DNA from: Candidatus Falkowiibacteriota bacterium
GTDB lineage: Archaea; Iainarchaeota; Iainarchaeia; Iainarchaeales; GCA-2688035
NCBI GenBank assembly: GCA_017610485.1
Contig: JAFCBY010000040.1
Location: 1-8,974, forward strand
Length of the DNA stretch: 8,974 bases
Reading direction: 5' to 3'
The notes below the pieces were generated by a model. That model made no database searches and was not told the DNA's origin. It saw only the letters and a program-made list of their open reading frames with translations. Position numbers and translations under genes: made by a program. Numbering within the stretch: position 1 is the stretch's first letter; every line of letters starts with the position of its first letter. Shown one piece after another: positions 4,228 through 8,974 of this stretch.

Positions 4228-7200
4228 TCAGTCCTTGTGCGTGGGCTTCAAGAAATTGTGCCTTGGCCTGTACAATTCCCCATTCTTCTCAAGCTTTGCT
4301 ATGAGGTCTCGGGCCCTGTCCTTGTTTATGCCTGCTCCCTCTGCCTCTCCTAAAACTTCCGCCAGCGGCACCAGCTCCTGGTCCTGGGCCTTTGCCCTCA
4401 CAATTTCGAGAATCTTGCGCATGTTGGTTACCTGGGTGTGGGTTTGCCCTGTCATAATGATGTCGTAGTCTATCTTGCCTGTTTCAGGGTCTGTTACAAC
4501 GTCGCTGAGCGATGCCTTAACCAGGCGAATTGCCCTCTCCGCGTCCTCTTTCATTGCCTCGTCGCTCAGCCTGACCCTGGCGCTTGCCTCCGAAAGCCTG
4601 ACAAGCCCCTCCAGCTGCCTGTGGGTAGCAGCATAGCTTCCGTCCTTTCTGCCAATGTCCCTCAAACCAATGTAGAATTCGCTTATTGCCTGAACAGCCT
4701 CCTGGCTCATCACCGGAAAAACGTTCTGCCTTGCGAAAGAAATGTATTTTCCAAGCAGGTCCAGGTCAACCTGTGGAGCTGAAAAGGCTTCAATGTCCTC
4801 CAGGGTCTTCTTTTCAAGAGCCTTTCCCTTCTTCTTGTACTGGCTTAGAATTTCCCCTCCCTTGTGTGTCTTGAGAATGTGGGCTGTAATTGCCTCGTCC
4901 TTTGTCTTGTCCAAAACATCCCTTATCATGAAGAACAGGTCAAACCTTGAGATAAGGGTTGGAGGCAGGTTAATCTGCTCAATGAAGGGAGTGAACTGCT
5001 CAAACCTTGACATCTTTGGGTTTGCAGCCGCAAGAATGCTTGTGTCTGACTTAAACCTTGTAACAATGCCTGCCTTTGCAATTGAGATCATGCCCTGCTC
5101 CATTGCCTCGTGCATTGCACTCCTGTCCTCTGCATCCATTTTGTCAAGCTCGTCAATCATGCATACCCCGCCGCTGCTCAAAACAAGGGCGCCTGCCTTC
5201 AAAGTCCAGCCGCCCTCGCCAAAATCGTCCTTGACTGCCGAGGCCGTGTTGTGTACAAAGATTCCGTTTGCGATGAAGTTGTGTTCTTTTTCTATGGAGA
5301 AATCGTAAACGAATTCGTAGCTTGGTTTGAAGACCTTTTTTTCTACAATCTCTTCCCAAATTAGGTCTGATTCCGCGAGCTGTTTTAAGAGACCTGATTT
5401 TAAGCCTTTTTTGTTCACAAACTCTTGTAGTTTTTTTCTTGAAATTTTTGACCTTCCACTGCTGTAAACCCAGTTTGCTTTTTCTTTTTTGAGAAGGCCC
5501 TGAATTTCCGGAACCATATCAATGTTTGTTTTTGCTTCTGAAAGCAGGGAAATGAGTTCTTTTAGTTTCTTCTTTTTTTCAATTAAGTTAAATCCAATGT
5601 CTTTTTCAAACAGTCCAATGTTTTGCTTTCCTCTGATTTCAACATAGTACTGGTCGTGCTTGCTTTTCACCGTAATCTTTTTTCCGATTGAAATTTTGCC
5701 AGCTCTTTTCCTTTTTCTCAGCTTACTCTGAATGCCAAATTTTAGCAATGCCAGTTGCAGGCTTTTTGCAAGTTCCTTGCTTATTGTGCTGAGGCCAACG
5801 CTTGAAGAGTATCCCTTTCCAATGACTACCCAGCCATCTGTGTCAAAGAGCCCCTGCAACAGCTTTGCTAGCACATTGTTTGGCATTTCTGTTGCAGTGT
5901 GTGAAATTCTTATTTTCGCTTTGTCCTTGTTCAATCCAAAGGCTTTTAGTATTTCGCAGACAACCCTGTATTTTATTCTCCTTGCAGGAACCCTAAAACC
6001 GTCGTCAATTTTTTCTGGTTCAAGTCCAAAAAGTTCTAGGGATATGCTGTCAATCTCTTGTAGCAACTGCTCTGTGCTGCTGAATATTCTTATGGTTGAG
6101 GTGCCATCATCTCTTTCATACAGGCTTCCATCTCCAAGCGCAAGGCCTGCCAAATATGCAAGTTTTTCATTATCTAGGTATCGTGGTATCTTCATCGGTT
6201 TTCCGTGGCTTACAAAGACTTCGGAAACATGCTTTGACAACTCCGCTGTGCTGAAACCGGCTTCTACACAAAGCGTAGTAAGATTACTAAGCGAAATTGC
6301 ATGATAATGGTTCTTGTTTCGAATAGCATAAAGTGTGTCCCTGCTTTTGCCAATTTTTTTGGCAATTTCTTGCAGTGTTCCATACTTTTTCACCAAACAA
6401 TCAGTAATTTCCTTTAACAAGTCTGCTACATTATCCTTTACTTTCACATTCTTGTCCTTTGCAATGAACTTAATTGTAGGCACATTTTTTTTGCTTCCTT
6501 TGGGTAAAGCTCTTGGACATGCTACAAAGTTGCCTTTTCTCAAGTCAGCTGACTTAACCCACTCAAGTTTATTGTTCTTTATTCTGACAAGGGACGTATT
6601 CTTGGTAAGCTCTAGCTCTTTCCCAAGTCTTGTCCTAAGCCTAACCATTTTCTTAGGTGCCTTTATTTTCCAAATCTTGTAAATTTTTCCGGTTTCCATT
6701 TTCAGTTTCTGGTTTAGGCAAGAGTTCCTTCCAACGAAGTCGTTTGCCCAAGCATTTGGAATTTCTTCAACCGCTTCTTTGTTGCAAAAATTTTCCTCAA
6801 CAAAGTCCTCAATTCTCTTAAAGCCGTTGCCATTTAACACCATTGAATCTGGTGCCACACACAGGCCCACCCCGCTAGTCGTTTTTCCCGCGGTGTAAAT
6901 GCTCTTTGGCGCGATGTTGTGTGTTGCTTGAAGGATTTGTGATTTGCCTGTACCAGGATCACCCACCAACAAAACGTGGGCGTTTCCCCTAATAACCTGG
7001 TTTCCTGGCAGAGTCTTCTTCACGCCACCAAAAAGCTGCAGGATAATTGATTCCTTGACAGTCTCATGCCCGTAGATTGCAGGGGCAACGCTTTTGACAA
7101 GCTTTTCGTAAATTTTGGGGTCCTCTGCAAGCTTCCTAATCTCCTTTTCTTCATCCGGTGTAATCTCCACTTCATCAAAATCGCGCTGCGTCTCCTCCAG

Positions 7201-7944
7201 GTGAAGTGCCTCAAGGTACCTGCCGTAAACAGTCTTCTTCTTTTCTGGAGGGTAGAGCCTTAGAACCCCGCAAAACCGTGTCTTGTCCCCAGCGCTTATC
7301 CTGTTTACAAGGTCGTCGGAAACATAAATGTCGAGGGTTGAAGCCTGCTCATTTCCTTTTAACTTTTCCAACGGCTCCTGAATCTGAATCTTTTGGTTGT
7401 CAATGAATTCAGACTGCTCTGGCACAAGGTCAAAGTCACGGTGCCTGCACTCGCAGAAGGATGGCATTGCCAGCTGCTGGCCGTCCTGGGGCTTTTTGTA
7501 GGTGTTGCCACAGTGCTTGCATCTCCAGACCGCAATCTCGAGCTTTGGCATAACTGTTGTAATCTGCCTTACAACCCCTTCAACCGCAATGAGCTTTCCC
7601 AAATGCTTTGCCCCAATGTTGCGAACAAGCGGCTCGTGCTCCTTTGGCAGGTTGAAGAACCTGATGTGTGGAGCAAATTTTTCAATTTCCAAAGCCGGAA
7701 TCTCAATCTGCTCTATTGCCTCCTCCGCAGTTTCCAAAAGGGTGTCAGGGGCGTCGAGAAGGGCGTCAGCCAGCTCTATGTCAAACTGCTCCAGAACCCT
7801 GAAGTCAACATCCAAACTTCTCTTGTCAGGATAGCTTCCAACAAGCCGCTCAATTTCCTTCTTGTAGTTTGCCTCGAGGAACTCCAAGAACTTGTTAACG
7901 TAAGGGCTTTCTGTATCAGTTATTGTCTTTCCCTCAAAAGCCAT
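4228..7944 (-). CDS. mcm: MCM replicative DNA helicase interrupted by an intein
   Basis: The 1238-aa precursor yields, after removing residues 362-899, a 700-aa MCM, the archaeal replicative helicase that unwinds DNA as a hexamer. The N-terminal domain has a zinc-binding cluster (C142-x2-C145, then C164 and C166, with H168 close by) and an OB fold. The AAA+ core has Walker A GDPGTGKS (328-335), Walker B MIDELDKM (D931, E932), sensor 1 AAANP (N975), the arginine finger SRFD (R1000) and the HRQLEGLVRLSEA region (1108-1120) with sensor-2 residues. A C-terminal winged helix spans about 1168-1238. Walker A reads GTGKS where MCMs usually have Ala or Ser before the Lys. Start ATG 7944 follows GAGGGG (7955-7950) by 5 nt. 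The intein sits between the P-loop and Walker B, so the unspliced protein should be inactive. Confidence 0.98.
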   Translation of the reverse strand: MAFEGKTITDTESPYVNKFLEFLEANYKKEIERLVGSYPDKRSLDVDFRVLEQFDIELADALLDAPDTLLETAEEAIEQIEIPALEIEKFAPHIRFFNLPKEHEPLVRNIGAKHLGKLIAVEGVVRQITTVMPKLEIAVWRCKHCGNTYKKPQDGQQLAMPSFCECRHRDFDLVPEQSEFIDNQKIQIQEPLEKLKGNEQASTLDIYVSDDLVNRISAGDKTRFCGVLRLYPPEKKKTVYGRYLEALHLEETQRDFDEVEITPDEEKEIRKLAEDPKIYEKLVKSVAPAIYGHETVKESIILQLFGGVKKTLPGNQVIRGNAHVLLVGDPGTGKSQILQATHNIAPKSIYTAGKTTSGVGLCVAPDSMVLNGNGFKRIEDFVEENFCNKEAVEEIPNAWANDFVGRNSCLNQKLKMETGKIYKIWKIKAPKKMVRLRTRLGKELELTKNTSLVRIKNNKLEWVKSADLRKGNFVACPRALPKGSKKNVPTIKFIAKDKNVKVKDNVADLLKEITDCLVKKYGTLQEIAKKIGKSRDTLYAIRNKNHYHAISLSNLTTLCVEAGFSTAELSKHVSEVFVSHGKPMKIPRYLDNEKLAYLAGLALGDGSLYERDDGTSTIRIFSSTEQLLQEIDSISLELFGLEPEKIDDGFRVPARRIKYRVVCEILKAFGLNKDKAKIRISHTATEMPNNVLAKLLQGLFDTDGWVVIGKGYSSSVGLSTISKELAKSLQLALLKFGIQSKLRKRKRAGKISIGKKITVKSKHDQYYVEIRGKQNIGLFEKDIGFNLIEKKKKLKELISLLSEAKTNIDMVPEIQGLLKKEKANWVYSSGRSKISRKKLQEFVNKKGLKSGLLKQLAESDLIWEEIVEKKVFKPSYEFVYDFSIEKEHNFIANGIFVHNTASAVKDDFGEGGWTLKAGALVLSSGGVCMIDELDKMDAEDRSAMHEAMEQGMISIAKAGIVTRFKSDTSILAAANPKMSRFEQFTPFIEQINLPPTLISRFDLFFMIRDVLDKTKDEAITAHILKTHKGGEILSQYKKKGKALEKKTLEDIEAFSAPQVDLDLLGKYISFARQNVFPVMSQEAVQAISEFYIGLRDIGRKDGSYAATHRQLEGLVRLSEASARVRLSDEAMKEDAERAIRLVKASLSDVVTDPETGKIDYDIIMTGQTHTQVTNMRKILEIVRAKAQDQELVPLAEVLGEAEGAGINKDRARDLIAKLEKNGELYRPRHNFLKPTHKD
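5248..6861 (-). mobile_element. Intein with LAGLIDADG homing endonuclease in mcm (538 aa)
   Basis: The intein begins at Cys362 (CVAPDSMVL) and ends FVHN (896-899), followed by Thr900, so the joined extein reads GVGL-TASAV, a normal MCM sequence. Block A is intact and block F is HNFIANGIFVHN with the penultimate His and final Asn. In block B the usual TxxH reads LTKNTSL (T447, T450), so the histidine is absent. Residues 508-572 contain a helix-turn-helix-like segment (EIAKKIGKSRDTLYAI). Two LAGLIDADG motifs, LAGLALGDG (598-606, D605) and LLQGLFDTDG (695-704, D703), both keep the metal-binding acidic residue, so the endonuclease looks active. A C-terminal domain with LAESDLIWEEIV (856-867) precedes block F. 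The DNA is clearly more AT-rich than the flanking exteins (about 30% GC at 5401-5460 against about 67% at 4561-4620), fitting horizontal arrival by homing. Confidence 0.97.
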
Positions 7945-7979
7945 CCATTCCCCTCTTTAAATAAATTCCCCTTTTAGAC

Positions 7980-7987
7980 TTATTAAA
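7980..7987 (-). promoter_or_regulatory. TATA box of mcm
   Basis: The minus strand reads AAAGGC then TTTAATAA, a good match to an archaeal TFB-element plus TATA box. Transcription would start near 7957, leaving a leader of about 13 nt that holds the GAGGGG Shine-Dalgarno motif. The element sits directly beside the inverted-repeat structure starting at 7995. Confidence 0.5.
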
Positions 7988-7994
7988 GCCTTTC

Positions 7995-8095
7995 AAAGCA
8001 GGCTTCCGGTGAACCTTTTCCGCTCACGCGCAAAAGGTTCGCGAAGACTTCGAAAACCTCAACTGCTTCGCAGTTGAGCCTCTCTAGCCTGCTTT
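7995..8095. ncRNA. Nested inverted-repeat element, candidate structured RNA
   Basis: The outer arms aaagcaggct (7995-8004) and agcctgcttt (8086-8095) are perfect 10-bp complements enclosing 81 nt. Inside are three hairpins in order. The first is gaacctttt (8011-8019) with aaaaggttc (8032-8040), extended by CGC/GCG around a TCAC loop. The second is a small cgaa/ttcg stem (8042-8052). The third is ctcaactgc (8058-8066) with gcagttgag (8070-8078) around a 3-nt loop. This folds as a four-way junction of about 100 nt. The strand is unknown. A plus-strand TATA-like tttaaataaa (7956-7965) would start a transcript near 7987, and a minus-strand aattaattata (about 8167-8176) would start one near 8146. 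No tRNA, C/D or H/ACA signature fits. It may instead be a small inverted-repeat mobile element or a DNA structure in the mcm upstream region. Confidence 0.5.
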
Positions 8096-8100
8096 CCAAT

Positions 8101-8131
8101 GTGTTGGGGCTGTAAACAATTCGTGTTGGGG
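8101..8131 (+). repeat. Two direct copies of GTGTTGGGG
   Basis: The 9-nt unit occurs at 8101-8109 and 8123-8131, both preceded by AAT-containing sequence, with a 22-nt period (about two helical turns). A protein-binding role is possible: the second copy runs into GTGGAAA, and G-strings next to such motifs are a feature of archaeal origin recognition boxes. This resemblance is weak. Confidence 0.4.
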
Positions 8132-8150
8132 GTGGAAAAAAACTTTCCAC
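8132..8150. terminator. Small hairpin, possible terminator or binding site
   Basis: GTGGAAA (8132-8138) and TTTCCAC (8144-8150) form a perfect 7-bp stem with a 5-nt loop, followed by an AT-rich stretch. It could end a plus-strand transcript of the preceding structured element, but a clear T-run is missing. It could equally be a symmetrical protein site. Confidence 0.3.
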
Positions 8151-8255
8151 TATTATTAGCCCTGCAAATTAATTATAGGTAACGCCTTGGCAAAGCAAAC
8201 CAAACAAAGCCTGACTAATTTGGGATGTGAACCATGCTGCTTTTACTTCAATACC

Positions 8256-8264
8256 TTTTTTAAT
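8256..8264 (+). promoter_or_regulatory. TATA-like box of the PLP-fold gene
   Basis: The sequence ttttttaat... is centred about 27 nt before ATG 8288, fitting a leaderless transcript. It supports 8288 rather than the ATG at 8283, which reaches a stop after four codons. Confidence 0.45.
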
Positions 8265-8287
8265 GAAACCAACGAATAAGTAATGGA

Positions 8288-8974
8288 ATGCAAGTAAGGA
8301 GCATTATTGAAGAGGGTGCAAAGCCCCTTAAATGGAAGCCCGAAAAGGGGCTTGTTAATCTGCCTAAAAGCCGGGAAGAGCTGTTTGAAAGGCTTTTGAA
8401 AATTCCTGGCAAGACATCACTTAGGATTGTGGACTGGCTTTCGAATGGCAACAGGCTTTTCATAAAGAGCGAGTTTGAAAACAAGCCCACCGGCAGCCAC
8501 TATGACCGGGTTTACCCATTTCTGCTTCGCTGCCTGGAAAGAATTGGAATAAATCCAAAAGAATTTGTTTTGGTTGAAACCTCCTCTGGAAACGCAACTC
8601 CTGCATTTGGATACTTTGCGAAACAGTTGGGATATGAAACAATTGCCTTCCTTCCTGCAGAAATCACCGAAACCCGCAAAAATTTGTCAAGGGCACAGTG
8701 CGGCAAAGTCGTAATTGCAAGCGAAGAAAAGCACGGCTGGGGTGTGTTTGGGGCAAGCAATGCAATGAAGGAAGCACTTGCCAAAAACAGGGCGGAAAGG
8801 AAACAGGATTCTGGCAAGAAAATGCTTTACTGCGTAAACCATTCGCAGGTAAGAGAAACCTTGGACGCAATAAAAAGTGTTGCAGACGAGCTGGTAAAAC
8901 AGCTTGATGGAAAAGAGCCGGACTATTTTTTTGGGAATTGCAGGCAATGGCACGATTTTGTACGGTGTAGGCTG
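8288..8974 (+). CDS. Fold-type II PLP-enzyme (cysteine synthase-like) homologue, partial, apparent frameshift near 8926-8932
   Basis: The frame is open from ATG 8288 to the window end. The protein resembles cysteine synthase/threonine synthase-type enzymes: IPGKTSLRIV (39-48), then FENKPTGSHYDRVY (63-76), VETSSGNATPAFGYFAKQLGY (starting at 96), a domain like IAFLPAEITETRKNL and PDYF near the end. In PLP enzymes of this fold the catalytic lysine is in a GS-x-KDR motif. Here that position is Tyr72 (GSHYDR), so a normal Schiff base cannot form there, while the phosphate-side SSGN (99-102) is kept. After PDYF the frame reads an unlikely NCRQWHDFVRC. One T fewer in the T7 run (8926-8932) gives LGIAGNGTILYGVG, the expected glycine loop of this fold. 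So the sequence has a 1-nt insertion, an assembly error or a slippage site. The function is not assignable; the C-terminus is off the right edge. Confidence 0.85.
   Translation, partial: MQVRSIIEEGAKPLKWKPEKGLVNLPKSREELFERLLKIPGKTSLRIVDWLSNGNRLFIKSEFENKPTGSHYDRVYPFLLRCLERIGINPKEFVLVETSSGNATPAFGYFAKQLGYETIAFLPAEITETRKNLSRAQCGKVVIASEEKHGWGVFGASNAMKEALAKNRAERKQDSGKKMLYCVNHSQVRETLDAIKSVADELVKQLDGKEPDYFFGNCRQWHDFVRCRL

Larger units (their letters stand above)
7945..8287. other. Intergenic region between divergent mcm and PLP-fold genes
   Basis: This 343-nt spacer carries the mcm promoter (7980-7987) and the 101-nt nested inverted repeat (7995-8095). Two G-rich direct repeats (8101-8131), a 7-bp hairpin (8132-8150), an AT-rich stretch (8151-8178) and the PLP-gene TATA (8256-8264) follow. 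No coding frame of note is present. Between 8180 and 8255 I see nothing beyond A/C-rich sequence. Confidence 0.7.

Noticed and set aside
5153..5359. Separate leftward small gene over the intein 3' junction
   Set aside because: It is an alternative frame of the mcm intein/extein boundary, with Arg-rich low-complexity product.
7995..8095. tRNA or snoRNA-like gene in the structured element
   Set aside because: GGTTCG at 8036-8041 recalls a T-arm, but there is no 7-bp acceptor, D arm or anticodon arm in place, and no C/D or K-turn motifs.
8260..8953. Several leftward open frames over the PLP-fold gene
   Set aside because: They are antisense to a clear fold-type II homologue and have Phe/Ser/Leu-rich shadow composition.
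1..8974. CRISPR array, insertion sequence or toxin-antitoxin pair
   Set aside because: No regularly spaced repeats, transposase motifs or recognisable toxin/antitoxin pair were seen; the only selfish element supported is the intein.

Overview
The window looks archaeal. It carries an archaeal MCM replicative helicase, an archaeal-type translation initiation factor 2 beta subunit, a DUF424 protein and a presenilin/signal-peptide-peptidase homologue. Most genes have a TATA-like box about 25-28 nt before the start codon, as in archaeal leaderless or short-leader transcripts. Small proteins, short spacers and the lack of close matches to well-known euryarchaeal sequences suggest a small-genome lineage such as a DPANN archaeon. 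That placement is an inference; no rRNA is present to test it.

Left part (1-1500, leftward): a truncated hypothetical gene runs off the left edge (255 to <1). Next is a translation-linked cluster read right to left: aIF2-beta (1462-1055), a DUF424 protein whose frame starts 4 nt later without an ATG/GTG/TTG (about 1050-751), and a small PH-like protein (732-382). From 1500 to 1980 there is no large gene. The stretch holds divergent promoters and a small Arg/Gly-rich ORF (1678-1851) that seems to continue in another frame up to 1913.

Middle (1984-4185): a VTT/DedA-type membrane protein and a small basic protein with a 15-residue tandem repeat run rightward. The basic gene collides tail to tail, with overlapping stop codons, with a leftward A22-family intramembrane aspartyl protease. 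Upstream of that lies a leftward two-TM protein with a probable PH-like cytosolic domain.

Right part (4228-8974): mcm (7944-4228, leftward) encodes 1238 aa, of which residues 362-899 are a 538-aa intein with two intact LAGLIDADG motifs. The remaining 700 aa form a complete MCM. Between mcm and the last gene is a 340-nt spacer. It holds an unusual nested inverted-repeat element (7995-8095, probably structured RNA or an inverted-repeat element), followed by G-rich direct repeats and a small hairpin. The last gene (8288 to right edge) is a fold-type II PLP-enzyme homologue that lacks the usual Schiff-base lysine and has an apparent 1-nt frameshift in a run of seven T.

The strongest leads are the structured element beside mcm, the lysine-less PLP-fold protein with its T-run frameshift, the mcm intein with an atypical block B, and two small genes with unusual start or frame structure (DUF424 and 1678-1913).
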